From CAVVFX01 sp963747535 (lineage in GTDB: Bacteria > Acidobacteriota > Terriglobia > Bryobacterales > Bryobacteraceae): a DNA stretch of 64,000 nucleotides. A model generated the notes under the pieces. That model was given only the letters and a program-made list of their open reading frames with translations. It searched no databases and was not told the origin of the DNA. Location of the stretch: assembly GCA_963747535.1 (NCBI GenBank), contig CAVVFX010000006.1, forward strand, positions 1,054,001 to 1,118,000. Direction: 5' to 3'. Position numbers and translations under genes: made by a program. Numbering within the stretch: the first letter of the stretch is position 1; each line of letters starts with the position of its first letter. Positions 47,362 to 57,008 of this stretch are shown here, in pieces.

Positions 47362-48612
47362 TTACTCGTAGCGGATCGCCTCGATGGGATCCAGTTTTGC
47401 CGCCTGCACGGCGGGGTAGCTGCCAAACAGCAGTCCAATGAAAACAGAAACACCGAACGCAATCGCGATGGATGAAGCCGTCACCACCGTCGACCATCCT
47501 GCGGCCGTGGCAATGATGCGCGACAGCGTAAACCCGCAGGCAATACCGATTAATCCGCCGGCGATCGAAATCAGCACGGCTTCGGTGAGAAACTGGCGGA
47601 CAATGTCGGACTGGCGCGCGCCGATGGCGCGGCGGATACCGATCTCACGGGTTCGTTCCAGCACCGTGGCGAGCATGATGTTCATAATCCCGATCCCGCC
47701 GACCAGCAGCGAAATACCGGCGATGCAGATCATGACCACGCTGAAAATAAACTGCGTGCGGCGGCGCTCTTCGAGCAGTCCGGCGGGTACGATGACGGTG
47801 AAGTCTCCCGCGTCCTTGTGGGTCGCATTGAGAATGGCGCGCACCACGTTGGAGGTTTCCACCGAGTCGGTGTTGGGCGAAACCTTCATATAGATTCCGT
47901 CGATCTCGTCTTTGAGATAGCTGTTGCTGTCTTCGAAACGCCGCATCACCGTATTGAGTGGCGCGATGATCGTATTGTTGCGGTTCAGCGCCTGCACATT
48001 CTCGGAGTCAGCGTCGGCGCCCGCCTGCGGCGTGAGGACGCCGATCACCTGCAGCCAGACTTCGTTCACCTTGACATATTTGCCGATGGCGTCGTCGTAG
48101 CCCAGCAGATTCACCTTGGCGGTCTCGCCCAGCACGCACACCGGCGCGGAGCGCAGGTTATCTTCATCGTTGAAGAAGCGGCCGGCCACCAGTTTGAGGC
48201 TGTTGATCTCGACAAAAGTGGGCAGCACGCCGATCAGCGCCGGCAACTCCAGGGCTGTCTTGGGCAGGACGCGTGTAGGTTTGAACCTCTTGCGCGGCGT
48301 AATGGCTTCGATGCCCGCGGTGTTTTCCGTGATCGCGCGATAATCGCGGAAAGTCAGGCCCGGCGATTTCGCGCGAACCTGTTGCAGCGTGTTCCGGTCC
48401 GTGGCTTCGTGCGCCTCGATGATGATATTGTTGACACCCAACTGATCGATGAACGACATCATCTCTTTCTGCGCGCCCGCGGTGATCGAGAGCATCGCGA
48501 CCACTGCGCCTACGCCGAAGATCATGCCCAGCATGGTGAGCATGCTGCGGAGCTTGTGCGCGAACAGGCTCGCGAGGCCCATCTGCACTTCAGGAAGCAT
48601 GCCGGAGAACAT
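47362..48612 (-). CDS. ABC transporter permease, MacB type
   Basis: The product has 416 residues with four transmembrane helices: one near the N-terminus (LRSMLTMLGMIFGVGAVVAM), then a large periplasmic MacB_PCD domain and three FtsX-like helices (GGIGIMNIMLATVLERTREI is a signature). It has no nucleotide-binding domain, so a separate ATPase is required and none is encoded nearby. It abuts the last adaptor gene with no gap. Confidence 0.9.
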   Translation of the reverse strand: MFSGMLPEVQMGLASLFAHKLRSMLTMLGMIFGVGAVVAMLSITAGAQKEMMSFIDQLGVNNIIIEAHEATDRNTLQQVRAKSPGLTFRDYRAITENTAGIEAITPRKRFKPTRVLPKTALELPALIGVLPTFVEINSLKLVAGRFFNDEDNLRSAPVCVLGETAKVNLLGYDDAIGKYVKVNEVWLQVIGVLTPQAGADADSENVQALNRNNTIIAPLNTVMRRFEDSNSYLKDEIDGIYMKVSPNTDSVETSNVVRAILNATHKDAGDFTVIVPAGLLEERRRTQFIFSVVMICIAGISLLVGGIGIMNIMLATVLERTREIGIRRAIGARQSDIVRQFLTEAVLISIAGGLIGIACGFTLSRIIATAAGWSTVVTASSIAIAFGVSVFIGLLFGSYPAVQAAKLDPIEAIRYE

Positions 48613-50187
48613 CTATTTCGAGCCTCCGCCGGCCGGAGGCATGCTGACCGTGTCGTTCTTTTTGGAATTCGGGCCGGACTCGTTCCTGGCAAACGGATCG
48701 CCTAACGAAACCACTTCGCCGGCCTTCAGGTTATCGGCGATCACGGTGACGGCTTCGCTGCGCCGCGCAATTTTTATGAAGCGGGGCTCGAAGCGTCCGT
48801 GATCCTGCACGTAGACAAACTGGCGCCCATCCTTCTCGAGGATGGCCTGGTTGGGAACCGAGATCGCATTGGGGATTTTTTCCACGAAAATCTCGATGTC
48901 CGCGAGCAGACCGGGCCGCAACAGAACGCTCAATTGCGAGTCTTCTTCGGGCGGCGGAGGAAGTTTCGCCCGGGCGCGTTCCTCGTCGGTGCCGAAAACG
49001 TTACTGGCGTTCACGTAGGCCGAGAGATCGTCGTCTTTAGCACGGGACTTCTTCGCCGCCGCGGAGCCCGGAGCGGGTGGGGCCGGCAAAGTGAATTCGG
49101 GCGTCGTGATCGGCGGATGAGCCGCGTTGCGGGCCGCGGTTTCCTGCGTCAACCGGATCTGTTCGGGGCTGGCTCCGAGCGCCGTCATCAATTGCTTCAT
49201 GTCGATACTAAACACCACGTCGAACTTCTTCGCCGGATCGCCGCTGAAGACGGCAGAACTGGCCATCCCGCTCATGGTCTTGATAGTGCCGCGGAACTTC
49301 TTCTCGGGCACGGCGTCGAGCGTAATACTGACTTCCTGCCCTTCGTGGAGATTAGCCCGGTCCAGTTCGCCTACCCGCGCCAGGACTTCCAACTCGGAAA
49401 GGTCCAGGATATCCACGACCGGAATGCCGGGACGGAGCGTATCGCCCTCGTGGATATCGGGTAGCTGCATGCCGGGAAAGTAGAAGTCGGTCGCGCGATT
49501 CTGGCGCACCGCGACCAGGCCGGCCATGGGAGCGAGCATTTTGGACTGCGCGATGCGCGTCTTCTCACGCACCACGTCGATCAGACTTCTGCGCCGCTGC
49601 TCGCGCATGGAATCGATTTGCGCTTCCGCCTGATCGAGGCGGGATTTGATATCGCTTTGCAGTTGCACCAGGCGCCGCTTGGCCTCATCGAGCGCCAGCA
49701 GGTTTTTCTTGCGGTCGATTTCCGACAGCAGAGGATTCGTCTTCACATCCAGTTCGGCGCGCCGGACGGCGTAACGCGCGTGGAGGTAATCCACCTGATC
49801 CTGGTTATTGCGAATGGCGAGATCCGCCTCGGCTTGTTTGATGGTCTCCTCTGTCTGTTGCACTTCGAGCTCGGTTTCGTCGAGCTGCGCGCGCCGCTCG
49901 GAATCGTCGAACTCGACGACCAGGTCTTTTTCGTGCGCAAAACTTCCCATAGGAGCGATGCGCGTGACCTGTACGGTGGAAAAAAGATTCGGCGCCACCA
50001 GCGTGATCGACCGCGCGGCGCGCAATTCACCGCGAGTGTACGCCTTGATGACCACGTCGCCGAATTTCGCCTTCGCGGTAGGGAGAAGTTGAGCATGTTT
50101 GGGAAGGGAATTGTACAGCGCATAGCCGCCATATACAGCCCCGAGCAGGAAGCCAATCCCGATAAGGCGGATAAAGAACTTCTTCAT
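48613..50187 (-). CDS. Periplasmic adaptor (MacA/HlyD family), adaptor 3
   Basis: The product has about 524 residues from ATG 50187 (MKKFFIRLIGIGFLLGAVYG), chosen for the membrane anchor; the longer frame adds a basic stretch. A long alpha-hairpin coiled coil (residues about 90-200) is followed by beta-barrel domains, and ends in a low-complexity NESGPNSKKNDTVSMPPAGG tail. It is longer than typical MacA (about 370). It would link the MacB-type permease to TolC. Confidence 0.86.
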   Translation of the reverse strand: MKKFFIRLIGIGFLLGAVYGGYALYNSLPKHAQLLPTAKAKFGDVVIKAYTRGELRAARSITLVAPNLFSTVQVTRIAPMGSFAHEKDLVVEFDDSERRAQLDETELEVQQTEETIKQAEADLAIRNNQDQVDYLHARYAVRRAELDVKTNPLLSEIDRKKNLLALDEAKRRLVQLQSDIKSRLDQAEAQIDSMREQRRRSLIDVVREKTRIAQSKMLAPMAGLVAVRQNRATDFYFPGMQLPDIHEGDTLRPGIPVVDILDLSELEVLARVGELDRANLHEGQEVSITLDAVPEKKFRGTIKTMSGMASSAVFSGDPAKKFDVVFSIDMKQLMTALGASPEQIRLTQETAARNAAHPPITTPEFTLPAPPAPGSAAAKKSRAKDDDLSAYVNASNVFGTDEERARAKLPPPPEEDSQLSVLLRPGLLADIEIFVEKIPNAISVPNQAILEKDGRQFVYVQDHGRFEPRFIKIARRSEAVTVIADNLKAGEVVSLGDPFARNESGPNSKKNDTVSMPPAGGGSK

Positions 50188-50239
50188 CGCACGCCGCTTC
50201 CCCGCTTTCTGTTCGCGTGAATTCGCGTGCATTCGCGGA

Positions 50240-51547
50240 TCACAGTTTTTTCCTCGCCCGTTTGGCGGCATCCGCCGGAGATTCGAGCGTCACCAGTTCG
50301 CCCTCCTTCAGCCCGCCGGTGACAACGATATCATCGTCGCTCCGCCGTCCCACCTGAATGTTCCGCGCACTGAAACTCTGACCCTCCTGAATATAGACCG
50401 CGGGCTTGCCATTCAGCAGAAAGCTGGACCGCGTTGGAATCAACAGCACCGACGGCTGGCGCTCTACGACAATCTGCGCCGATGCGCTCATTCCCGGACG
50501 CAGCCGTGGATCCAGATTCTTCAGCGTGGCACGCGCCGGAAACAGTTTCTCCGGCGGATAGGTGCGGAAGACCAGCGAAGCGATGGGGCTGATCCAATCC
50601 AGATTGGCGCGAAACTCTTTCTCCGGAATGGCATCCACCCGGATCAGCATCGGTTCGCCGAGCTTCAGCCTGCCGCGATCCACCTCTTCCAGCATCAGCT
50701 CGATGCGCATCTCGGTAAGGTCCGGAATTTCGGCGATGGAGGCTCCGGTCCACGCCCGGTCTCCTTCTTTGAATGGCGGCGGCGATTGACCGAACGATCC
50801 CCCTGCCCGGAAATTGGGCAGGATATTGAAGATACCGTCGCTCGGCGCACGAACCTTCATCAACGTCATGTATTGCTGCGCGGTAGCCATGTCGCGGACA
50901 GTCTTGTCCTTCTTCTGAGCGAGACGTTCGTCATCGGCCGCGTGTGCTACTTCCCGTGCGCCGAGGGTTTTCTCGACGCGCACCAAGTCGCCCTTAGACA
51001 CATCGACGTCAATGCGATCTTTCGCGCCCTCGATTTCCGAAAGGATTTCCGCTTTGCTCGCTTCCAGCCTGGCCCGTTCCACGTTGTACTGGGACTGCAG
51101 CAAGTTGATGCGATCGGACTCGTCGTCCATTTTCTGGGAGGCCTTGAGCTGCACGATTTCGCTGTCGACACCGCGTACGCCCGTTGCCTTGTCGAGGTAG
51201 TTCTGCTCCTGCTGAACCGCGTCAAACTCGATGACGACTTCACCCTTCTTGACCGGCCTGCCGGATTCCGCCAGCTTGACGATATACGGATCGGGAACCT
51301 GCGGCGCGACGATGGTTCTGGAGTGCGTACTGCGAATTTCGCCGCGCGCCTTGATGCTGATGACGAAGTCGCCCTTTCTCACCCGCGCTACGGCAACGTC
51401 GACGGGAGTGGTTCCGGTGTAATGCCAGGTGGCCCAGGCAGCTCCTGCGAATGCCCCCAAGCCAAGGATCCACGCAGCCGCCTTCTTGCGCGCGGACCAC
51501 GGCGGCCGTCCGATTCGTTGCTTGAGTTTTAGATCTTTGGATGCCAT
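50240..51547 (-). CDS. Periplasmic adaptor (MacA/HlyD family), adaptor 2
   Basis: The product has 435 residues. One N-terminal anchor (AAAWILGLGAFAGAAWATWH) is followed by lipoyl-like and coiled-coil segments, with an adaptor signature VPDPYIVKLAESGRPVKKGE and a C-terminal barrel ending KEGELVTLESPADAAKRARK. It lies five bases after adaptor 1. Its function is inferred from family and context. Confidence 0.86.
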   Translation of the reverse strand: MASKDLKLKQRIGRPPWSARKKAAAWILGLGAFAGAAWATWHYTGTTPVDVAVARVRKGDFVISIKARGEIRSTHSRTIVAPQVPDPYIVKLAESGRPVKKGEVVIEFDAVQQEQNYLDKATGVRGVDSEIVQLKASQKMDDESDRINLLQSQYNVERARLEASKAEILSEIEGAKDRIDVDVSKGDLVRVEKTLGAREVAHAADDERLAQKKDKTVRDMATAQQYMTLMKVRAPSDGIFNILPNFRAGGSFGQSPPPFKEGDRAWTGASIAEIPDLTEMRIELMLEEVDRGRLKLGEPMLIRVDAIPEKEFRANLDWISPIASLVFRTYPPEKLFPARATLKNLDPRLRPGMSASAQIVVERQPSVLLIPTRSSFLLNGKPAVYIQEGQSFSARNIQVGRRSDDDIVVTGGLKEGELVTLESPADAAKRARKKL

Positions 51548-51552
51548 CGAGC

Positions 51553-53073
51553 CTATGGTTTCCCCGGTTGAAGTTGCGCTGGGGCCGGCTGCGACAGCGC
51601 GATCACATCGCCGCTGGCTAGTCCGGAGCGGATTTCCGCGTGGGTATTATTGCGCAGGCCGAGCGAAACATCGTGGCGCACCCATCCCGTCGGCCTCTGA
51701 AGGTACACGAACGGCCGGGCGCCGGAACCTTCGTAAAAAATCGCGTTCAACGGAGCGATCACCTGTTTTTCCTGCGAGGCCAGCACGATGTCCGCGCTGC
51801 CCGAAATATCCGGGATCACGTTCTCGTCAATTGCATCGATCTTGACGCGGACGTCGATGTCGCCCTTGAAATCCGGGCGCCGGTAACTGGTCTTGGAGAG
51901 CGCGTTAATTCCGACCACCCGCCCGGGAAACTCGAGCGAAGGATATGCATCGAGATGCACTCTGGCTTTCATTCCGATGCGGATTCGCTCCCCGTCAACC
52001 TGGTTGACCGACGCGTTGAGCAGCATGGAGCGGGGATCGATCACCTGCATGAAAACCCTTCCCGAATAGAGCTGATCGCCCTGTTGCGCGGGGCCCATAT
52101 CTCCGCCGCGATAGATGGTTTGCAGCACTACGATCCCGTCCATGGGGGCGCGAACTACCATCAAATCTACATTCTGCTGGGCGCGTTCCAGTTCCATCTT
52201 GCCCTGATCGCGATCGATCTGGGCCGCGTGCAGTTGGGCGGTCTGCGACTCTTCCAGCAGTTTGACCTCCTTGAGCAGTTGCTCGTAGCGCGCCTTGGAC
52301 TCCTCCATGTCCAGCCGGAGACCTTCGGCGTCATTGGCCGAGCGCACCGGCGCAGTCTTTAGATCGAGTTGCGCTTTCTCATAATCGGACCGGGCCGCGA
52401 AGATAACATGGTCGTGCGCTTTACGAATGCTTTGCAGGTCCGACCGCATCTTCTCGATGTTGTCATTGAGCTGTTTCACCGTGTCCGTGTAATCGTCCAG
52501 CCGGAGAAGCTGGATTTGCCGGTCGAACTCGGCGATCACGTCGCCGCGCTTGACATGCGCCCCGGGTTCGGCAAGCTTGAGGACGGTGAGATTGAAGTCG
52601 CTGGCACCCGCTCCACGCAGGCTCGCGGTCGAAACCAGGCTGTTGTATACCGAGCCCGCGGTAGAAGGGGGAGTGTAGGGTGTCGACGGCGACGGCGGCT
52701 CGCCCTTGCGGTCGCTGAAGCGATTGCCGGTTCCATCTAGTGCGGACCCGGTGGAGGGTGTGAAAGTCGGGACGCTGGACGGCGTGGTGGTGGTGCTCAC
52801 GTTGCCGAGCGTAGTGCCGGCTCCGCGAACGCCGCGAAGCTGTGGAGCTTGAACCAGCTGAAAACGCTCCGCGCCGATGGTGCCGGTCAGCCGGATCGTC
52901 TCTTCGAGATCGCCTGTCGTCACCGCCAAGGTGCGCACCGGCTCCAACTTTTCCGCGGAAGCTGCGGATGCAAACGCGGTGAGCTTGGGCGTCAGCCGGA
53001 AATAAATCGCGCTTCCGGCTGTCAGCAGGATCAGCAGAGATGCGTAGATAACTTTTCGACTCCCGGACGGCAT
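51553..53073 (-). CDS. Periplasmic adaptor (MacA/HlyD family), adaptor 1
   Basis: The product has 506 residues from ATG 53073 (MPSGSRKVIYASLLILLTAG); ATG 53103 would add ten residues. A Ser/Thr/Pro-rich insertion (about 95-160, with STTTTPSSVPTFTPSTGSAL) interrupts the barrel/lipoyl region, an unusual feature. The coiled coil is at 210-310 and a membrane-fusion domain follows. It is the first gene of the export operon, preceded by an 11-bp hairpin. Confidence 0.85.
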   Translation of the reverse strand: MPSGSRKVIYASLLILLTAGSAIYFRLTPKLTAFASAASAEKLEPVRTLAVTTGDLEETIRLTGTIGAERFQLVQAPQLRGVRGAGTTLGNVSTTTTPSSVPTFTPSTGSALDGTGNRFSDRKGEPPSPSTPYTPPSTAGSVYNSLVSTASLRGAGASDFNLTVLKLAEPGAHVKRGDVIAEFDRQIQLLRLDDYTDTVKQLNDNIEKMRSDLQSIRKAHDHVIFAARSDYEKAQLDLKTAPVRSANDAEGLRLDMEESKARYEQLLKEVKLLEESQTAQLHAAQIDRDQGKMELERAQQNVDLMVVRAPMDGIVVLQTIYRGGDMGPAQQGDQLYSGRVFMQVIDPRSMLLNASVNQVDGERIRIGMKARVHLDAYPSLEFPGRVVGINALSKTSYRRPDFKGDIDVRVKIDAIDENVIPDISGSADIVLASQEKQVIAPLNAIFYEGSGARPFVYLQRPTGWVRHDVSLGLRNNTHAEIRSGLASGDVIALSQPAPAQLQPGKP

Positions 53074-53129
53074 AGTCCGGTCCTCTGGTGAGGTACCCCT
53101 CATGCTTTAATAAACCCGCGAACGCGGTG

Positions 53130-53163
53130 AACCTCTCGGGAGACACCCCATCCCTGAGAGGTT
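53130..53163. promoter_or_regulatory. Inverted repeat in the leader of the export operon
   Basis: AACCTCTCGGG (53130-53140) pairs with CCC-T-GAGAGGTT (53152-53163) with one bulge. A second small hairpin (CCGCGTTCGCGG on the minus strand, near 53115-53127) follows towards the start. They could be an operator or an attenuator; no regulator is coded nearby. Confidence 0.4.
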
Positions 53164-53312
53164 TCGCTATAGATTTCCTTAAATTGTAGTTTGACGGGCG
53201 GATCAGAGTCTGTCAAGAGTTTCGGGACCGCTAACGATACCTTTTCTGCAACGCAGGTTTATCGCTATCCCTGATCGTACTGGTCGGCCCACGGGACGTG
53301 TATCATAATCTG

Positions 53313-53843
53313 ATGTTCAGCTCCTCAGATTACGGGGCGCGGGTGGCGGAGATCCTCGCGCTCGACGGTGCGGGCGAGAGGCTGATGCCGCTGGCCCACG
53401 GGACCTGTTCCTCGCCGGAGGCTTACAATATTCTGAAGGCTGCGAGCCCTCGCGCCCTGTTCCCCGCGTCGCGTTCGCCCGAGGCGGCGATGGCAGGTCT
53501 CTGGCTGTACTTCTCGTGTCTCGATGAAGCCCACACCCTCGCGCAGGCGGTGGAGACTTCGGACGGCAGCTTCTGGCATGGCATCATGCATCGTCAGGAA
53601 CCCGACGCCGGCAACGCGGCCTATTGGTTCCGGCGTACCGGCAGACACGCCATCTTCCCCGCGCTGCGCGATGCGGCACAGGGCCTGGGTTACCCATGCG
53701 GAACAGCCTGGGATCCTATCGCCTTTATCGATGCCTGCGAGGAGGGCCGCCGGCAGCCGGGCTCGGATCGGGATCTGCTCACGCGTCGTGTGCAACTCGC
53801 GGAATGGCAACTGTTATTCCATCATTGTGCAATCCAACCATAG
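53313..53843 (+). CDS. Conserved hypothetical protein (176 aa)
   Basis: This soluble protein from ATG 53313 has the segments GSFWHGIMHRQEPDAGNAAY and WFRRTGRHAIFPALRDAAQG, rich in Trp, His and Arg, suggesting a conserved but unassigned family; the WHGIMHRQEPD run could bind a metal. The tail HHCAIQP is short. It stands alone, with the export operon divergent on its left and a REP copy on its right. Confidence 0.6.
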   Translation: MFSSSDYGARVAEILALDGAGERLMPLAHGTCSSPEAYNILKAASPRALFPASRSPEAAMAGLWLYFSCLDEAHTLAQAVETSDGSFWHGIMHRQEPDAGNAAYWFRRTGRHAIFPALRDAAQGLGYPCGTAWDPIAFIDACEEGRRQPGSDRDLLTRRVQLAEWQLLFHHCAIQP

Positions 53844-53872
53844 CCGTGTAACTCCGAAGACTTTGCGGCCTC

Positions 53873-53909
53873 CCGTGGGGCAAACCGTCGTCTTATGTGG
53901 TCTGCCCGG
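53873..53909. repeat. REP-like palindrome, copy 6
   Basis: CCGTGGGGCAAACC, centre, GTGGTCTGCCCGG. It is followed at once by a second hairpin, GGCTGCGGAGCAGCCG (53908-53923), which resembles sequence next to copy 3. Confidence 0.78.
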
Positions 53910-53998
53910 CTGCGGAGCAGCCGTCCTCAGGGTCAATCCTCCTTTGTACTCAGTACCATCGATCTCCGGGCGGGTCGCGCTAAACTTTCAAGAGTACA

Positions 53999-54634
53999 GT
54001 GCCGCAAATACCCTTGGACTTCCTTCTCTCTCCATCTGGCGAATTGCCGGCCTTTGCGCTCGAAGTGGAGACCTCGCAACTGGTGCAGGCATTGAAGCGG
54101 ATCGCGGCACAGCCTGGGAAGGGCGAATGGGTTCATCTGCGCTACACGTTGGGAACTCTGGTGATTTCGGCCGGCGACACATCGCTTGAAGTACGAGCCG
54201 CCGGGTCTTGGTCCGGGGTGATCTCGGTTGCGCGATCCTGGGTCCCGGCCGTACTGGGGTTCCCGCTACCTCCGCAAGTTACCACCTTGCGTGTGGAAAA
54301 TGGCAAACTCTTCGCCCAGGATGTCGGGGTTTTGTGCATTGCCGGGTCCGATTCGCAAGCCAATCAGGAAATCGCCGAACGTCAGAAGCACGTGAATGCG
54401 GCGGCTGCGGCGCTCAACCGGTATGGCGTTACACCAAAGGATCTGGAGGAACTGGTACAAGAGGCCGACCCCGATATCGGACGGCTTTGGGGTCCCAATG
54501 ACGACCGGAGTGTCAGAGATGTCGCCAACGCATGGCAATGTCTCGCATCTTACGGGGTTGAAGCGTCCGCCATCCGCCGGCTGCTGGTTCGGAAGTCGCG
54601 CGATCTTTGGAAAGACCTGCCGAAAGTCCGCTAG
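53999..54634 (+). CDS. Hypothetical protein (211 aa)
   Basis: The start is GTG 53999. The first half looks beta-rich (LVISAGDTSLEVRAAGSWSG, LRVENGKLFAQDVGVLCIAG), loosely like a clamp-type or lectin-type beta fold; the second half is helical and Asp/Arg-rich (LNRYGVTPKDLEELVQEADP, ASAIRRLLVRKSRDLWKDLP). No family was recognised. It converges with the SPFH pair. Confidence 0.5.
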   Translation: MPQIPLDFLLSPSGELPAFALEVETSQLVQALKRIAAQPGKGEWVHLRYTLGTLVISAGDTSLEVRAAGSWSGVISVARSWVPAVLGFPLPPQVTTLRVENGKLFAQDVGVLCIAGSDSQANQEIAERQKHVNAAAAALNRYGVTPKDLEELVQEADPDIGRLWGPNDDRSVRDVANAWQCLASYGVEASAIRRLLVRKSRDLWKDLPKVR

Positions 54635-54657
54635 CAGGCCGTGCTTTTGGACTTGTT

Positions 54658-55623
54658 TCATCCCTCCTGTGCGAGCGGAGGGGGTAACTTTCGCGCGATG
54701 GCTCTCGCAACGTCGGCCACGGGTGACGTCTGCGTGGCGTCAGCAGCCAACAAGGTGGAGAGCATGCGGCCATGTGGTCCAGCGGGCAGCAGCATGAGGC
54801 GCGCGTTACTCGCCAGCATACGCTGCGTCTCGAGAATCTGAAAGAGCGCCTCGCCTACCGCGGGAACGCTGGCGACCTCCTCAAAGACCTGCCGCAGAGT
54901 CGACGGACGAATCACCGCTGCCTTGGCGAGTTCGACCGCAGCCTCCCGCTCCGCTGAACTGGTGATGACGCTCACCTGGTTGGCTCCCGCCTGCCGGATC
55001 GCCGAAGTCACCTGGCGCAAGCGGTTCACCACTTTCTCTTCGATCTGCCGGATCATTCCTGCATCGCGGAAGTGCACCTTGCGGATATAAACCGAGCCGA
55101 TCTGATAGCCCCAGGCCTGCGACTTACCGGAGACCTCGGCGCGCACCGCCTGGCTCATGTTGTGCCGCGTTTCGAGCATCTCCGCCAGCGGCATGTTGCT
55201 CAGGCAGCGCACCGTGGAATTGCTGACGTTGGCCCGTAGCGAGCCGCGCGGATCGGTGTTCTTGAACAGATACGAAACCGGATCGCTGATCCACATCTCG
55301 TACCAGATGCCGATGCCCATCGGCGCGCCCTCTTCCGAGTTGACGGGTTCGCTGCGCAGGTACTCCTGGTCGAGGCGCAGGTCGATGATGCGGCAGGTCC
55401 CCAGCAGATTGACGAAGAAGGCGGAGACCCCCAGTTTCGCGGGCAGGATATGCAAACCGGGCTCATCCAGAATGCCGATGACCTTGCCGAACAGCACGTA
55501 TACGCGGCAGGTGCCCTCCTGCACCGTTGCGAACACGCCGAAGAAGCGCGCTAACCCGCGCAGCAGCCCCTCGACCAGAAACAAGCTGAGGAAAACTACC
55601 ACCGCAGTCATCATGAGGTTCAT
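54658..55623 (-). CDS. SPFH/Band 7 domain protein (stomatin/HflC-like), second gene
   Basis: The product has 321 residues. An N-terminal membrane segment (MMTAVVVFLSLFLVEGLLRG) is followed by a prohibitin-homology domain (TCRVYVLFGKVIGILDEPGL, LLGTCRIIDLRLDQEYLRSE) and a helical tail with RLRQVTSAIRQAGANQVSV. It overlaps the upstream SPFH gene by four bases. It probably forms a hetero-oligomeric ring with that protein at the membrane, as HflK/HflC do around FtsH. Confidence 0.85.
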   Translation of the reverse strand: MNLMMTAVVVFLSLFLVEGLLRGLARFFGVFATVQEGTCRVYVLFGKVIGILDEPGLHILPAKLGVSAFFVNLLGTCRIIDLRLDQEYLRSEPVNSEEGAPMGIGIWYEMWISDPVSYLFKNTDPRGSLRANVSNSTVRCLSNMPLAEMLETRHNMSQAVRAEVSGKSQAWGYQIGSVYIRKVHFRDAGMIRQIEEKVVNRLRQVTSAIRQAGANQVSVITSSAEREAAVELAKAAVIRPSTLRQVFEEVASVPAVGEALFQILETQRMLASNARLMLLPAGPHGRMLSTLLAADATQTSPVADVARAIARKLPPPLAQEG

Positions 55624-56630
55624 CGGCTCACCTCCAGGTAAATCTGCTGGGCCTTGTCGAGCAGCGCCATGCGGATGTTTCTGAGGTACGCCGCGAGCAC
55701 CTCGGGCCCGGTCCGGTGTAACTCCGCCAGTTCCGCCGCCAGGGACTTCAGCGGCGCCATCTCGGCCTGCGCTTTCAAGGTTTCAATTTCTACGGCGCGT
55801 TTGGACTGCACGATTTTCTGATCGGCGGAAGCCTGCGCCAGGCTGATATCGCTCGAGACCTGGTTGTGCGCGGTGTTGATCGCCGCCAGCGCCGACTCGA
55901 CTTCCGGCGGCGGATCGATGGCCGTAATCAGGGAAGCGTCGAACAGTACCCCGTACCGCGCGGCCGACGACCGGCACTCATTGTCGACGTACTCATTGAG
56001 ATCGCGCAGATTCTTGCGCAGATCGTTGATGGATACGCCGATCATTTCGCCGCCTGGGACATTCGCGCCCGGGTTGTTCGACGCCGCGACCGCCGGTTGA
56101 GGATCGGGTTTGGCTTCAAAGTTCGCGATGCGCTGGCGCAGCACGGAGACGAAGTAGGCCATGACGTGCACGAAAGGCTTCTTGATGCCGAAGAGGAAGG
56201 CGTAGAGATTGCTCTCGCTCACCCGGTAGCGCATCTGGCCAGTCAAGCCTGTATTCAGTTGATCTTTGGTGACCGCCTCCAGGCGCGTGCCATTCTGGTT
56301 GGCCAAAGGTTGTTCCAGATCGAGGGCCATGTTGACCGTCATCGTGGCGATAGAGACCTTGTGAATCTTTTGCCACGGCATTTTGAAATAAGGTCCGCCA
56401 GGTGGAATGACGCGGACCTGAGGGTATTTGTAGCGTTCACGTTCTTCTGGGCGCAGATGTTCGGAAATAGGATCGTCCAAGGTCGTTTTGCCGCCTTGCA
56501 CCCTCTCCGCTCGCCCGAAATTGGTCTTGACGGCGCGCTCGTTTTGGTCGACGGTATAGACACCGAAGAGAACGATACGCATGAAGAACCACGAAACACC
56601 GCCAAGCAGGATACCAGCCAGGATGTCCAT
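55620..56630 (-). CDS. SPFH/Band 7 domain protein (HflK-like), first gene
   Basis: The product has 336 residues with an anchor DILAGILLGGVSWFFMRIVL followed by YTVDQNERAVKTNFGRAERV and RVIPPGGPYFKMPWQKIHKV, SPFH hallmarks. The Ala-rich helix DISLAQASADQKIVQSKRAV lies in the tail. It is the upstream partner of a coupled SPFH pair. No FtsH or NfeD gene is adjacent. Confidence 0.85.
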   Translation of the reverse strand: MDILAGILLGGVSWFFMRIVLFGVYTVDQNERAVKTNFGRAERVQGGKTTLDDPISEHLRPEERERYKYPQVRVIPPGGPYFKMPWQKIHKVSIATMTVNMALDLEQPLANQNGTRLEAVTKDQLNTGLTGQMRYRVSESNLYAFLFGIKKPFVHVMAYFVSVLRQRIANFEAKPDPQPAVAASNNPGANVPGGEMIGVSINDLRKNLRDLNEYVDNECRSSAARYGVLFDASLITAIDPPPEVESALAAINTAHNQVSSDISLAQASADQKIVQSKRAVEIETLKAQAEMAPLKSLAAELAELHRTGPEVLAAYLRNIRMALLDKAQQIYLEVSR

Positions 56631-56665
56631 CGCTCACAAGTCTAACAGTCGTCGGTTTTCAGTCG

Positions 56666-56989
56666 TCACCTGTGCGGCGGCGGGGCCAGGACTGCCATCA
56701 CGACCAGGCGTCCGGGCCCGGGATTGCGAATCGAGTGAATGATTCCAGACGGGGCGAATGCCGCATCGCCGGCAGCGAGGTGCCCGGTTTCATCGCCGAC
56801 CTGCACCGTCCCGCTGCCCTCCAGGATGTAATAAAGCTTGTCCTGACCGGCATGCGCGTGAGGTGCGTGCTCCTGGCCGGGTTCAAAACAGTTCAGACCG
56901 GCGAAGAGAAATTCCCCCTGCGCCACGGTACCTTTCGTCATCTTGTCCCCCGCAAAGGTGGCGAGGCCGGCGATTTTTTTTACAAACAT
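56666..56989 (-). CDS. Cupin-domain protein (107 aa)
   Basis: The start ATG 56989 (MFVKKIAGLATFAGDKMTKG) was chosen because the longer in-frame extension to 57205 is a low-complexity basic stretch. Cupin motif 1 is EPGQEHAPHAHAGQDKLYYI then LEGSG, with metal ligands His, His, and Glu; motif 2 is SGIIHSIRNPGPGRLV. It is a single-domain cupin of unknown substrate. A predicted sigma-54 promoter lies about 160 bases upstream. Confidence 0.85.
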   Translation of the reverse strand: MFVKKIAGLATFAGDKMTKGTVAQGEFLFAGLNCFEPGQEHAPHAHAGQDKLYYILEGSGTVQVGDETGHLAAGDAAFAPSGIIHSIRNPGPGRLVVMAVLAPPPHR

Positions 56990-57008
56990 ACCCGCTAGTT
57001 TAAAGGTT

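Noticed and set aside
53130..53163. Intrinsic terminator of the gene at 53313
   Set aside because: It lies upstream of that gene's start, not at a 3' end, and no U-run follows; listed as a regulatory hairpin instead.
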